A DNA stretch of 64,000 bases. Source: Ceratodon purpureus. Taxonomy: Eukaryota > Streptophyta > Bryopsida > Pseudoditrichales > Ditrichaceae. The stretch covers positions 21,552,449 to 21,616,448 of the forward strand of contig CM026424.1 in assembly GCA_014871385.1 (NCBI GenBank), written 5' to 3'. The stretch's first letter is position 1. Every line of letters starts with the position of its first letter. Of the stretch, positions 12,701 to 25,153 are shown one piece after another. A program made the translations under genes and the position numbers. The notes under the pieces were generated by a model. It did not search any database. It was given only the letters and a program-made list of their open reading frames with translations, and was not told where the DNA came from.

Positions 12701-13713
12701 ACCTATAACTTATGCAAGCAGGGTGCATCTGGTGCATTGGCATGTTGATTGGAACGGTTCGGAACTCTTCAAAGACAACGGTAGTGTCGACAAAATAATT
12801 GGTCCTGTAACCTCACCTGAATCACAACCACATGCATCACTGTACAGGATTTCAGTGGAAGCATTTCAACATGCTAGTTTGTAATGGCGCTGGAGTTTTG
12901 TAGTGTCAGTTATAAATGAAGTACAATATACTCTGTATTGAGAGATGCACACACAGACTACAATGCACTCTGATGAGGGTGCTGGATGATCCTTCTTCAT
13001 TGCCAAATGTGTGTGTGTGTGTGTCTCCGTGTGATTCTCAATTTGATTTATGTGTGTTCGTAACTAATTCTACACAAAACATTTGACTCTAGATTTTTTA
13101 TCCTTTGTTCTACAAGCTGCTAATCAAAATGGCAAGGGAATAAAATATTTTTAAAACAATTGGCTAAAATATGTTGATGAAAACAATTTTTTTGATTTTG
13201 AGATCATTTTCTTACCCTTTTCAAAGTTCAAACCATGAACACAATATTTGACATCATTAATCTTTAAGGTTTTATAATTTTATTTTGGTATTCATAAACT
13301 TATAGTATTTATCCTGATTTGTATTAAAAAAAAATCAATACTTTCTAATAATTTACTACAAAGAAGTTGTTGGCGAATACACAAATGTCAATTCTAAACT
13401 TTAAATAATCCATAATTTGTAAAATATGGATTCCTAATATTGCTTGTCGCTTCAAATTTCATCAAAATCTAATGAATGTTTGGATTAAGAATTTTTTTTA
13501 AATTCAAAGGGGAGAAGCACAATAAAGTGGACCAAAAAAGTGTTTAGCTATTTGTGAGTTTTAGCCCTTTTGCAAAAATTGCACAAAAGTTATGGAAAGA
13601 AGGAATTGAAGTCAAATTTTTTTGCTAATATGAATTTTCAACTTGTTTCTCTACAACTTGAAAAAGTTTCGTGCAAAGTAGACACTTTAATGTTATTGTA
13701 TGAAGGCTTTAAA
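9783..13713. other. Intergenic DNA, no gene recognised
   Basis: No frame here has a recognisable domain. There is a short GT microsatellite near 13010-13024. The sequence becomes strongly AT-rich from about 13080 toward element 1. Confidence 0.5.
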
Positions 13714-14071
13714 TCCAAGCAAGCAGCGAAGCTATCTTGTGAGCAGCGAGCAGGAGCAGAGAGCAGTGGAGGCGTTTTTGACAATTTTTTTTTTTTTTTT
13801 TTGAAAAACGCTTCGTTTTTTGACAAGTTTTCGGAAATTTTGGGAATTTTTTACGAAATAGGAGAGAAATTACTAAAATTAGTAAAGGACCTATCACCGT
13901 GGATTTCCGTGGTTTTCAGGATATTTTTGTCAAAAATTCTAAATATAGAAGTTAAAAAAAACTGATCATATATACACTGATTTTATTGAAATAAAGATTG
14001 GTTAAAAATGATTTCTTACCCTATTTTAACGAAATTTACTGAAATTTTTAATATTAATTTTTTTAAATAGA

Positions 14072-14281
14072 AAAAATTTGATGCGTTGGAGGTGTATCTC
14101 GGATCCGAGAGTCCCCTTGGTTGTGCCTTAAGGGGACCCTCGGATCCGAGATACACCTCCAGCGCATCGAATTTTTTCCTAAAGACATAGTTGTATTTGC
14201 AATGCTGGAGGTGTATCTCGGATCCGAGAGTCCATTTGGCTGTGCCTGAAGGAGACCCTCGGATCTGAAATACACCTCCAG
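14072..14281. repeat. Two tandem hairpins carrying CGGATCCG
   Basis: Hairpin 1 is 14072-14178 and hairpin 2 is 14205-14281. Each has arms reading TGGAGGTGTATCTCGGATCC and its complement around a short loop rich in GTGCCT. Each arm carries the CGGATCCG dyad: GGATCC at 14101 and 14142 in hairpin 1, and at 14220 plus one altered copy near 14253 in hairpin 2. The two hairpins are clearly duplicates. They lie just inside the left end of element 1. Confidence 0.85.
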
Positions 14282-14574
14282 AGGACAGACATTCAAGTAA
14301 ACTCAATGATATGTTGTTGAGTTTTCTCACCGGAAAATTGGAGTTATTTGTCATAGGGAAGAAGGACAGAGAGAGATTTCTATTTTATTGTGGAAAAAAA
14401 CTCACCTAATTTGATTGTATATAATGGCATATAAAAATATCATCTTTATTTTTCGCAATTCAAATCAAGACAAATCCAATCCAGAACAAAACACTGCTGA
14501 TATAGTAACCTATTGTCCACTAGGAGGCTACTAACTGAATAATTCTTCAAAAGGCACCCATTCGTTTGAGGATT

Positions 14575-15940
14575 TCCATAACCTCGTTGAAACTCTAACT
14601 CGGAGCGTGCATGAAGGAGTCTTCTTTAGGATCCATCTTGCACATGTACCGAATAACATAATAAATATATTTGCAGTATTTCCATTGCTTGTTTTTCCCT
14701 AGAGTCTCCGAAAGCATCTTGATGAAATCTAGGCAAGTGTATTCCGGAAAGCACCCAATGGTGATGCGGTATAGCTTGCCCCTTCCCGTGTTAAGGGTAA
14801 CAACACAACCATATCCAGGATACAGAATAGTTGTTATCCATGTAATACCGCAATGGTCCATGACAGCGGTGCTTTCCCACTTGTTACAATGCTCCACAGT
14901 TGGGGCATCAGAGTTCCTGCGAATGGAATATTCACCTCGGAGCGTAGGTGTGCATTAGGATCTGCTGGTGCCTTGAAATGGTATCTCAGAAGAGGCCAGT
15001 TCGAATTTGCTTGGAATTGGCGGCATGGTGATAGAGCGCCACACTGTTGCCATTGGAAACCCGCTTCTTCCAGGGAGAGTACCTCCTATCGAGTGACATT
15101 GGTTCCTATTTTGACTGGCCATACCATAGGAATTTCCGGCCAATCCACAACAAATGACTTAGGACCCTCCTTCACGCATTGGTTGATATCATCAGAGCAG
15201 AACCAAAACTCTGCTACAGTCAAGCGTCTGGTGTGATAATCCTTCTTGTGTCCGGAATATATAGGCGTCGCTATACCCTGAGCTTCTTTCGAGATCTTAG
15301 CGTTACACTTCGTACGAGTCTGCGCCTGAAGCGCTTGACGTTTTCGTTCGGATCAATTTGAAAGGCGAGCAATGTGCCACTCGAATGGATCGCACTCCGA
15401 CTCCTGAAGAGACGTGGTGTGCTGTACACGACACGTTGGATCCGAAAGAGCCTCCTGGATCCGCCGCCCGCGCCCTTGTTGATCGAGTCCCCATCGTAGG
15501 GATGGAATAATTGACCTTATGAGAGTAGCAAAAGTCATGGGTTAAACTAGGAGGAAGATCAAGCTTCCTCTTCATAGAGCCAAAAATCTCTACTCCTTCA
15601 AGTCCCTTCTCCTTCGTTAACACGTCTCCAGCTCCGAGATACGCCTTCATTGCCTCAGCTATCATTCCCGGGTCTAAGCTCTGCTGTACTTGATGGAGGC
15701 GGAGCTCTGCCTTGTCTAGTCCTTTGCCTCCCCTTCCTCCCTTTAGATACCTTCTATATTGAGTGATCTCCATAAACGCTCGCATTATGTTGTCCACAAT
15801 TGCAGCGTATAGACATTCGTCCGTGTTTCGGGACTGTTGAAGCCACTTGTTATGTATAGTCTCTCTTAGGTTGCACGACGGCATGTCCACTCTCTTGTCT
15901 AGCAATAGGTTTTGTATAGGCAATCAAGAGAATGCGTGTG
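14575..15940 (-). pseudogene. Decayed MULE-like transposase, C-terminal half
   Basis: Read on the minus strand from 15923, the frame contains CNLRETIHNKWLQQS, followed by a helical segment and a Lys/Gly-rich loop. Frame changes are needed near 15470 and again downstream to keep similarity. Later segments include PIYSGHKKDYHTRRL, CVKEGPKSFVVDWPEIP and, at 14897-14595, KLYRITIGCFPEYTCLDFIK followed by KYCKYIYYV. The cysteine spacing in the last part resembles the SWIM zinc finger found after the DDE domain of MULE transposases, with the usual final CxH position not clearly kept. The upstream catalytic region is absent: a palindrome begins within about 200 bp. At least three frame breaks make this copy nonfunctional. 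Family assignment rests on SWIM-like layout and the 10-bp TSD of the host element. Confidence 0.6.
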
Positions 15941-16153
15941 ATATAATATCATGTAGAAAATCTTTGTGTCTATTACCAACATCAAGAACATATAACAACA
16001 TACTTTAAATATCATCACACTTAAGATACCTTCACACTTCTAAAGATCTAAAATCATTTATGGCATTATTCCATTGAAATCCAAAGGCCACCTTCATCTC
16101 CACTATTTTTCAAAAATATTTACAAGACTTGACCCCTTCTTAGATTCCAAGAA

Positions 16154-16875
16154 CATTTCCATTCAATTCAAAATTCAGTACATATAACCTGCCTAAAACC
16201 TTTGTTGGATCGCCAGGTCATTTTATTCATTCATATAATTTTTTTGGATAAAAATGTGCATCTTTTTGTTAAAAATGTGCATCCTCAAAAGGGCTCTCGG
16301 ATCCGAAAGTCCCTTGAGGTGGGACTCAATTTTGCTCATAGTTTAGAATCTCGATGAAAAAAATGACATAATTTTATTTTTCTTCAAGATATGGCTTGTT
16401 ATATGTTTTTGGAAAGCTCTCATTTAAGGCTTTCCAATGGTATATTACAATATATATTTGGACAAAATCTCCATGTGTAGTGCCTATTTTTAAAATACAG
16501 GTGTTGGCATATGCCTCTACCTCCCCTCCTTTATTTTAAAAATAGGCACTACACATGGAGATTTTGTCCAAATATATATTGTAATATATCATTGGAAAGC
16601 CTTAAATGAGAGCTTTCCAAAAACATATAACAAGCCATATCTTGAAGAAAAAAAAATCAGGCCATTTTTTTCATCCATATTCTAAACTATGAGCAAAATT
16701 GAGTCCCACCTCAAGGGACTTTCGGATCCGAGAGCCCTTTTGAGGATGCACATTTTTAACAAAAAGATGCACATTTTTATCCAAAAAAATTATATGAATG
16801 AATAAAATGACCTGGCGATCCAACAAAGGTTTTAGGCAGGTTATATGTACTGAATTTTGAATCGAATAGAAATGG
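16154..16875. repeat. 0.72-kb palindrome in element 1
   Basis: Arms 16154-16497 and 16532-16875 are near-perfect inverted copies around a 34-bp spacer (axis near 16514.5). Each arm contains CTCGGATCCGAAAG or its complement (GGATCC at 16299 and 16725), and a core reading GGCACTACACATGGAGATTT, TTGGAAAGC and AACAAGCCATAT. The same core is present in the palindrome of element 2. Confidence 0.9.
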
Positions 16876-17540
16876 TAAAATGACATTTTTATGTTAGGTT
16901 TGTTGATACATCATGAATCTTAATACATCCCCATGGATATCAAGAGAGCTCTAGAAGATGAAGAACCTACAAAAGACCCTGGAGTTCACGTGACGGTATA
17001 GAAACTGCGGAAGAATCGTGTTGGCAACTCACACATCATTCTAAACCAATCAATGGAGGCTCCTATTGGAAAGTTGGATATTACATTGTGTAGGACGGTG
17101 ACAATGACAAATGTACGAATGCTTGCCATCGCCAACACTACAAATGGCGAGGGATTCATCAATGAGATATGACTTTGCTAATTATTTAGAAAATTGTTTA
17201 TATCGTACAGTGTACTTTCGGATCCGAAAGTACTTCTGTAGTACCTGCTTTTTTCCTCTATCTTTCACTTTGCAGCATAAAATGAAAATATTTAAAGAAT
17301 ATCTTGGTAAATTTAACTTGTTGCTATGCTTTTCCAGCGCATGAAATGGCTACAAATCCTGAATTCTTTTTGTTTTTGGACAAATTATACATCATTACAA
17401 AGTTATTGCAATTTGCAAGTAAGGCCTGCACACCAATATGGATCGATTGCTTGCCATCGCTGACCCCGCAAATGGCGAGGGATTCATCAATGAGGTACGT
17501 CAACTCTTCTATGTGTAGCAAAGTATCTATACCGTACGAT

Positions 17541-18150
17541 GTACTCTCGGATCCGAGAGTACTTCTGTAGTACTAGAAATTCATCTATTCAGTGTGCCAA
17601 AGCTCTCTACTTTAGAAGAATGTATAGACAGCCCAATGTACTTTCGGATCCGAGAGTACTTTTGTAGTACTAGAAATTCATCTATTCAGTGTGCCAAAGC
17701 TCTCTACTTTAGAAGAATGTATAGACAGCCCAATGTACTTTCGGATCCGAGAGTACTTTTGTAGTACTAGAAATTCATCTATTCAGTGTGCCAAAGCTCT
17801 CTACTTTAGAAGAATGTATAGACAGCCCAATGTACTTTCGGATCCGAGAGTACTTTTGTAGTACTAGAAATTCATCTATTCAGTGTGCCAAAGCTCTCTA
17901 CTTTAGAAGAATGTATAGACAGCCCAATGTACTTTCGGATCCGAGAGTACTTTTGTAGTACTAGAAATTCATCTATTCAGTGTGCCAAAGCTCTCTACTT
18001 TAGAAGAATGTATAGACAGCCCAATGTACTTTCGGATCCGAGAGTACTTTTGTAGTACTAGAAATTCATCTATTCAGTGTGCCAAAGCTCTCTACTTTAG
18101 AAGAATGTATAGACAGCCCAATGTACTTTCGGATCCGAGAGTAATTTTGT
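17541..18150. repeat. 97-bp tandem array with CGGATCCG, about 6.3 units
   Basis: GGATCC recurs at 17549, 17646, 17743, 17840, 17937, 18034 and 18131, exactly 97 bp apart. Each unit has GTACTTTCGGATCCGAGAGT at its head, then TAGTACTAGAAATTCATC and GTGTGCCAAAGCTCTC. The dyad is itself inside a longer inverted pair ending in GTAC. Units 2-6 are almost identical, so the array is young. It lies within an intron-like part of the second gene of element 1. Confidence 0.95.
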
Positions 18151-18570
18151 AGGATGGCATTTTTCTCTTTAGTTCTTAAAAGCTGCACTAAATCCTGGTT
18201 TCTACAAGATATTTACGTATATTTAAGGAAGTTTCTAATTAAACTAATATTTTAGGAAAAAATTGCTCTAATATTGATTTTTTATTGTTTTGGGACAGAT
18301 TATTGCCGATTACAACTGCAACATGTCAAATCCGGAGATGCTTCCTGAAAAAATTCAGTGCATAGCGACGGCTAAAGTTCCAGCCCAATACCAGCAACGG
18401 TGGTTAAAATGGTGGAATATGAGCAAGGATCGACGATAGGCCAACAACTTCCCAGAGACCCCTTGCTCAACTACCGCCCTTCCACTATGAGTGGAAATTG
18501 CTTGCTTCTACACAGGCGTGAGTTTCACTTGCATTATTCCATTTCTTATCAAAATAAATCCATCTCCACA

Positions 18571-19310
18571 GGTACTTTCGGATCCGAGAGTCCATATTGG
18601 GGAGGCTGATTTTTCTTCAAGCATTTTGAGATTCGTCATTTTTTGTCATGATTAGTGGTCTCTAGAGAATAATTCATGTTGTGTCCAGGGTACTTTCGGA
18701 TCCGAGAGTCCATATGGGGGAGGCTGATTTTCCTGAAGCATTTTGAGATTTGTCATTTCCGGTCATGATTAGTGGTCTCTAGAGAATAATTCATGTTGTG
18801 TCCAGGGTACTTTCGGATCCGAGAGTCCATATGGGGGAGGCTGATTTTCCTCAAGCATTTTGAGATTTGTCATTTTTTGTCATGATTAGTGGTCTCTAAA
18901 GAATAATTCATGGTGTGTCGAGGGTACTTTCGGATCCGAGAGTCCATATGGGGGAGGCTGATTTTCCTCAAGCATTTTGAGATTTGTCATTTCCGGTCAT
19001 GATTAGTGGTCTGTAGAGAATAATTCATGTTGTGTCCAGGGTACTTTCGGATCCGAGAGTCCATATGGGGGAGGCTGATTTTCCTCAAGCATTTTGAGAT
19101 TTGTCATTTCCGGTCATGATTAGTGGTCTGTAGAGAATAATTCATGTTGTGTCTAGGGTACTTTCGGATCCGAGAGTGCATAAAGGGGGGATTGATTTTT
19201 CCTCAAGTATTTTGAGTTTTCTCGTTCTCGCTAATAATTTGAGGCCTCTAAAGAAAAATTCATGGTGTGTCGAGGGTACTTTCGGATCCGAGAGTGCAAA
19301 TTGGGGGGAC
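18571..19310. repeat. 117-bp tandem array with CGGATCCG, about 6 units
   Basis: GGATCC recurs at 18580, 18698, 18815, 18932, 19049, 19166 and 19284 (spacing 117-118 bp). Units begin GGTACTTTCGGATCCGAGAG and continue with GGGGGAGGCTGATTTTCC and TTCATGTTGTGTCCAG. The last two units are more diverged. Apart from the dyad, the sequence differs from the 97-bp array, so two unrelated unit types were amplified around the same motif. Confidence 0.95.
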
Positions 19311-22205
19311 TGATTTCTGCAAATCTTGTTGGTTTTGTTGCAACTAGAGGAAGAAGCAGAAAAGCTGTACTCCAATATCATCGAAGAAGACGGTCTTCAG
19401 ATTCCTCAACCGGGCTTCCAGGGCGTCATAATTGACATTCAGAAATTTGTTCTTGTCGGAAGCCAGAGAATCTGCAATTAAGGCTACCCGGAAATACTTG
19501 GGAAGGGAGGAAAATTCAACAAGCAGAAGGAGTTTCTAGAGTAGGAGAAGACCATAGAAGCTGTGTGCAGGGTTGTGGTGAGATACTTTTACCAGGAATT
19601 GTTGAAGAAAGGGGCAATTATAGAAGACCAATTTCCAGCTCGTTTCAGATAATGGTTGGACACGGGAAGCGAGGAGTGTATTCTAACTCCAAACCAGCGA
19701 CGCGATTTCACAAGGCTGCACTTTTGTCGGTGCCCTTGGTACATTGAGCTCTCACCTGCAGATCCTTGCCTAGATCATGAACTGGAGATATTCGTCGTCT
19801 GCAAGACGGAGACTGAAGACATGAAGTCCAAAGGCCTGGACCTTGAAAATGCGACTCTGTCGGTACAATATGTCTGATATGTCTGAACAACAACGCAAAA
19901 AGATAACGAAGAAGCTTGAACGTGACAAGCAACTAGCAAAAGCGCGTGCTGAAAAGGCGGAAAGGGAGAACGAGGAATGAAAGAGACGGAAGGAAGAGAA
20001 GCAAATTCGCATCAGCCAAGCCAAGAAGGTGGAGAAAATGGGCTTGAAGAAAGCCGCCGAGGTTGAAGGTATCTCACCCTCTGATAGTAGCATGCCTTCT
20101 AATAGTATTCACGAGACATCTAGCTTGCCTTCGCAATCTGTCTACACTATAAAGACTCAGGATCCGGATCATGAGTGTGCGGATGTTCTTATACAGAATG
20201 AGAGCACCACGAGTATCTTGGACGAGTTCAATGATATCAAGATGCATGATGACGACACGAAGCCGCCACTGTATTCGAAGATTCTGAAGTTTGTCCAAGA
20301 ACACCAAGGACGTAAGTCTCGTGCATACAAGGGGCAAACGTCATCAGGTTGTGTGGACTTCATTATTTGTGTTAGTTTCGGGTTGTGTTGTGTTAGTTTC
20401 GGGTTGTATTGTGTTGGTCTCGGGTTTTGGTTTCGGGTTTTGATCTCATGTTTTGGTCTCATGTTTTGATCTGGAGACGAAGAGATTTTGTGGTCTCGGA
20501 TTTTGTTCCCTTGTTACTATTTCATTGTTTGATTTTATTTCTCAAGCATTATTTTGATGTGAATGTTGTCTTTGTGCAGTGCCTATTATTTTCCGCGACC
20601 CTTGCAAGTACTATGTTTTCTAAATTCTTGACACATATTTTTTTTATAATGCCTTCATTCCTTGCGCGGGTTTCAGTACTGACACTCTGTCAATAATTCT
20701 TACTTGAAAATATACATGTCTTTGCTCTAATCTGATTAATTGTTTTCACTTGTAGATTCCAAGAGTTTTGTTTTCCACACACCACCATGGTACTCACGTA
20801 GGCTCAGCGACGGAAGCTTTCTGAGGTTGGAGTTTCTCCAGACTTGGACTTTCTTGCTGGAGTTGCAACAAAGAATACTCCCCCAAAGACTCCTTCAACT
20901 ACACCAGAGAAGGAAGTACATGCCTCAGAGGTGGCTCCAGTCCCTCAGCCTTTCGACTATCTTTGTGATGCAGGAGTAGACGATGGAGGCTGTGAAGATG
21001 TTCTCACCATCGAAGTAATTGAAGTGGGGAACACCAACTATTATGTTGAAGTTCTCCACTCAGACCATGGAAACGCAAAGCCCAAAGATCCCTGGGGGTT
21101 GGATGTCCATGGCACCCCAGGTGATGACTACGACTCCGATGGTTTGGATGAGTTTTTTGGCGGCCAGATCGACTACACGAACTACCCTCCTCTATTATCG
21201 GCCCACACCCCCTCAGCATACGATGAAGCCTCCTCAATCGATGAAGGAGCCTCGGACTCCACCAACGGTTAGGGTGATAGTGAGGATATCCTTATTTATA
21301 TAAGAGATAGTGATATCTTTGATAGTGAGGGTTTTCATATGCACTGAGATCATTTCTAGGCCTGTATTTCAGATTTCGTGTATTCTTTAGATTTTTTACT
21401 TAGATATACCTTGATATCGTAGCGCATACTATATGAGCATGTATGTTGGCCTGCATTTTATATAGTATTAATCTTAGACCGTATCTATATATGAATAGAG
21501 TAGATGGTCATTTATTCACATCATCTATTGTGACCCATTTTTGTAAATTACTGGTGTAATTAAATTCAGTAGCCGTTGCTACAATTTTTTGAATTCAAAT
21601 TTGTTTTTTCTTTGAATTTGGTTACATTTGGTTTGAGGTCTTTCTGTCGAAAGAATATTCCTAGAATCTTCATAGATTTTATCCTAAATATTCTCTCAAG
21701 ATTCTCTAAAGATTCCACGGTAATACACACTGTATTATTTTGCGAAGAAAAAAAAATCGGAAAAAAATATCAAAAAAATCAAAAAAATCGAAAAAAAAAT
21801 TCAGTGCTCCCTGCTCGCTGCTCCTGCTCGCTGCTCGCAAGATAGCATTCCTGTCCAAGCAAGTGAATGCAGTCATTTGAAAAAGTGACTATAAAAGAAT
21901 CAAAAACTATCAAAAAATCACTTTTAATTAAGTGGTGACCTCTATATGTTTAAGAAGTATTCTAAAATAGTCAATTCATATACTCATTGATTGGTTTAGG
22001 GTTCCAAAAGTACCGCAAGGATGTTTTTTAAGAGGGTCACTTCCGCAGTACTTTTTGTGGGTATTTTTTCACCGAACATTGTTTTTTAAATTGAAAAAAC
22101 ATCCTTTAAAGACAATAGAGGCCACCAAATGAAGAAATTAAGACTTTGGAAAAGTTCGTTTTCGTTATTTAGAATTAGAATCAATATTAATATAATTTTG
22201 CAATC

Positions 22206-23142
22206 AATATGCCCTAAGTGCCCGAGAAAGCCAAAATGGCTTTTTGTTGTTTCGGGCAGCCTAGATAAAGAGGTTAAAAGTAATACTTTTGCCTAATTTT
22301 TTTAATTGGACGTTCCTTTTACCGCAATGTGTACGTGGTAAATTTTTCAAAGCCAAATTCCAATTTTAGAACCTTCAATTAGAAATTTTTGGTTTCAAGT
22401 CCAAAACGGGCAGCCTAAAATTAGGTCTTTTTAAAAAAACAAAAATTGAAATATGTTTATAACCAAATCACTACTGAAAATCCAAAGTGACCCAAGTCAA
22501 AACGTTTACCAATTTTAGAAGGGCAGCCTCCAAAAATTATATGAACAAGCTTCAAAGTTTTCTAAAATTTTACATTTTTTCCTTTCAAAAATTGTCAAAA
22601 TTTGAGATTTAGGAATTGTTCAAATTTGTTTTCTTCCAAAATTCACAAACTCATAGATGTAACTTTTCACCGTTCACTTTTTTTCCAAACCAAAAAAATT
22701 TAATGTTATTTAAGTTTTATCATATTGACGATTTTGAACCTACTTTTGGAAAACAATTTGCATGAAGGCCAAAAAATCAAAAGTAGTCTTCAAAATTTTG
22801 CATGGAGGTGCCCAACTTAGTTACCTACATGGAAAAAAATATGAGCAAAATGTTTGGGGTAACAATCATCAAGTCTTCCTTTGCACCATTTAGACTATGC
22901 TTTTTGAGGAAAGCCAAAAAAAAAGCAGTAAACTTTGGACATTATAATCTCACTGATGGTAAAGATCCAACGGTTGAATGTTTTTGAGGAAGAATTAACA
23001 ATACTTAGGTTCAAGATCTTACGGTTAAAAGTAGAAAAAATCAGTAAAACATTTGACCATACCTCAATCCAAACAAGGTGGTCAAAAATCACTGTTTTTG
23101 AGGTTTTGAGACCCAAAACATGCTTGGGCACTTAGGGGTTAA
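22206..23142 (+). repeat. TTAA-type (piggyBac-like) non-autonomous element, family A, plus orientation
   Basis: The right end is GGGCACTTAGGGGTTAA with TTAA at 23139-23142. The left end is the complementary GCCCTAAGTGCCC, with the outer TTAA degenerate. The body matches, in reverse, the element at 27143-28077 along its length (for example CATGGAAAAAAATATGAGCA with GCAAAATGTTTG). No transposase frame. The AGATCTTACGGTT word near the right end marks the family. Confidence 0.7.
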
Positions 23143-23692
23143 CAGTTACCAATGCTGTGCTTTAGAGGATCCAAAAGTATCAGACCAGAATATACTTGTG
23201 AAGTAGGTTAGAAATATACAATTAATTCTAAAGCATGAGATTGGATTCTATTTTTATTTTTTCCTTGGATGTATAATATTCCTCACGGTAGGTAGGCTTA
23301 ATTTGCCAATTATTCTAAGCATATTTTGCAATTGTGACTTTCTTTTCTCAAAACCAAAAATTTGGGAGTTGTGAGATGCATTTGACCTGGGAGATTTTTC
23401 CGCACAGAATTCTCATATGAAGTAAGTTTTCTTTTACATAAAATAAATTACATTTTGAACTTGGTATAATTTATCCCATTTTGAAAGAAATGGGATAATC
23501 TTCTGTTTAAAGAAGGAAAAATTTGGAGTGGACTCCATGACATACTTCACAGAACCAATCATTTTATTGGAATGAAGGGATGTAGATACTAATCACAATG
23601 ACAATTCATTTATATGTCAATGTAAGGTATTTTTAAATCATCAATTAATTTTTTTAAATGCCAAAAATCAAACGGCCTCTCTTTTTTAAAAT

Positions 23693-24513
23693 TTAACCCT
23701 TCAAGTTAAAAGGCCTCAAAACTGCCAAAAACCCTCAAAACTACACTTTTTCAATAGAAGGTGTAAGTTTTCAAGTTTTGATGTATTTTGGAGGGAAATA
23801 ATCATAGGATCTAGTACCTTACTTGTACATGTATATGTACCCCAAATCTTAATTTAAATTGTTTACTCTTTTTGACATCATAATGTTCTAAGCTGGAAAA
23901 AAAGTTTGTTTACATTGTTGCATAATGGATTTCTAAGTGTTTTGTAAGCCAGAAAAACCAATTTCTAAAGCGAATTTGATGAGAGCATGTTCAAATTATT
24001 GTTTATAGGTAGTTTAGGAATATGTCCAAGCACTTCTTTCCTTCATACGACCTATAAAACCTAAAGAAATGCTTGATTTTTCACATGGAGATATGTTGAA
24101 ATTCTAATACAAAGGCCGGTCTATGATAGTAAAAAAGGCATATGGAGATTGAAAATCCGAGCGATGAAAAAATGCCTTCAAATCTTATTTACATGTAAAA
24201 AAAACAACATTGGAAAAAATAAATTAAAATCTCAATGTTTGGTGAATTTTTGAAATTTGTGTCTTATTAATTTTGAGCAAATTTTGAGCATATACTACAG
24301 TTTTGGGCAGAATCCAGTATGACCAAATAGTGTTTTCAAACTTTGACTATGGATATCTCCTAAAGTATGAGTAATTTTAAAGCATGAATGGTCCTATTAG
24401 AAAGTTATGATAATTGTCTACATTGTGCCAAAATTATAGCTTCATCCTAGAAAAATTGACTTACAGGAAGCCTGACCGTACTATTTTTGTTGAGTTGATG
24501 CTTTAGAGGTTAA
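23693..24513 (-). repeat. TTAA-type (piggyBac-like) element, family B
   Basis: TTAACCCTTCAAG on the left and CTTTAGAGGTTAA on the right give TTAA termini. The right end (GAGTTGATGCTTTAGAGGTT) matches in reverse the left end of the element at 35578-36424, and internal words also match in reverse. The ends are diverged and no transposase is present. Confidence 0.5.
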
Positions 24514-25153
24514 GATGAAAAAATAAAATTAAAAACATAACCTTTTTGGTCACGGATTGAATAAGAAGCAAGCCAAGCTCAATTGGGAAATGTAATTTCA
24601 GACCAACCAAACAAGTACAAAGGGTCTGCAGCAACATAACACTGTATGTCAATACCAGGTCTGTTCACCCTTGGATGAATATATATTTTTTTAAATATGG
24701 TTTGTCTCCTTATAACTTAATTTTCCAAATATAAAATTCAAAATTTTTTAGAGAATTGAAAATAGACTAATATCACATAAAATAATTTCACATATTTTTA
24801 TTTTTTCTATCCTTTAAATTTCCAATCTTTTTTGGTTTTTTAAGATATATCAACTCAAAATATAAAGTTAACCAGTTTTTTATCAATAATATAGTCCTTA
24901 TAAATGGAAGAGCATTCAATAAATTGAGGAGAAGAAGAATAACAATGGTCCATAAGACTAGTGTTACTCAAGAGTTTGTTGAAACTTGAAAGTAGTGCTA
25001 TTAAATAAGTCACCAAGACTTGATACCGCATGCTATCTTTAATGTTGCATCTTAGATGTAGACTCTATGTATTATAAAAATAACTAATAAAAAAGTCCCT
25101 ATATTCCAGTTACACAATGTTTTAATTTATAGAAGATGCACTTCAATGGATGT

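Larger units (their letters stand above)
16933..21272 (+). pseudogene. Second gene of element 1 (uncharacterised, multi-exon, decayed)
   Basis: This is a plus-strand gene with no family I recognise. A possible N-terminal exon starts at ATG 16933 (MDIKRALEDEEPTKDPGVH) and runs to about 17167. It ends in LAIANTTNGEGFINE, and a second version of this exon end (LAIADPANGEGFINE) occurs at about 17440-17495. An exon near 18290-18437 encodes YQQRWLKWWNMSKDRR. A further exon from about 19339 encodes LEEEAEKLYSNIIEEDG, then VVRYFYQELLKKGAIIEDQF. A coiled, Lys/Glu-rich segment follows (19880-20310), an intron (donor near 20310, acceptor TTGTAG near 20756), and an acidic Asp/Ser/Pro-rich C-terminus ending at 21272. 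Several in-frame stops break it. Element 2 carries a homologue of the middle part. An accessory transposition protein is a guess. Confidence 0.55.
13714..21863. mobile_element. Element 1: 8.13-kb MULE-like DNA transposon with 10-bp TSD
   Basis: The element proper spans 13724-21853. It is flanked by the exact 10-bp duplication TCCAAGCAAG (13714-13723 and 21854-21863). Its termini are inverted: CAGCGAAGCTATCTTGTGAG on the left and, read inward from the right, CAGGAATGCTATCTTGCGAG. Both continue into GAGCAGCGAGCAGGAGCAG-type short tandem units for about 50 bp. Inside are two tandem hairpins, a minus-strand decayed transposase 3' half with a SWIM-like zinc segment, a 0.72-kb palindrome, a plus-strand second gene, and two tandem arrays. 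A 9-10-bp target duplication together with a SWIM-bearing transposase fits the Mutator-like (MULE) superfamily. The copy looks non-autonomous because the catalytic half of the transposase was not found. Confidence 0.85.

Noticed and set aside
14853-15236. 127-codon plus-strand frame
   Set aside because: It is antisense to the decayed transposase and has no independent support.
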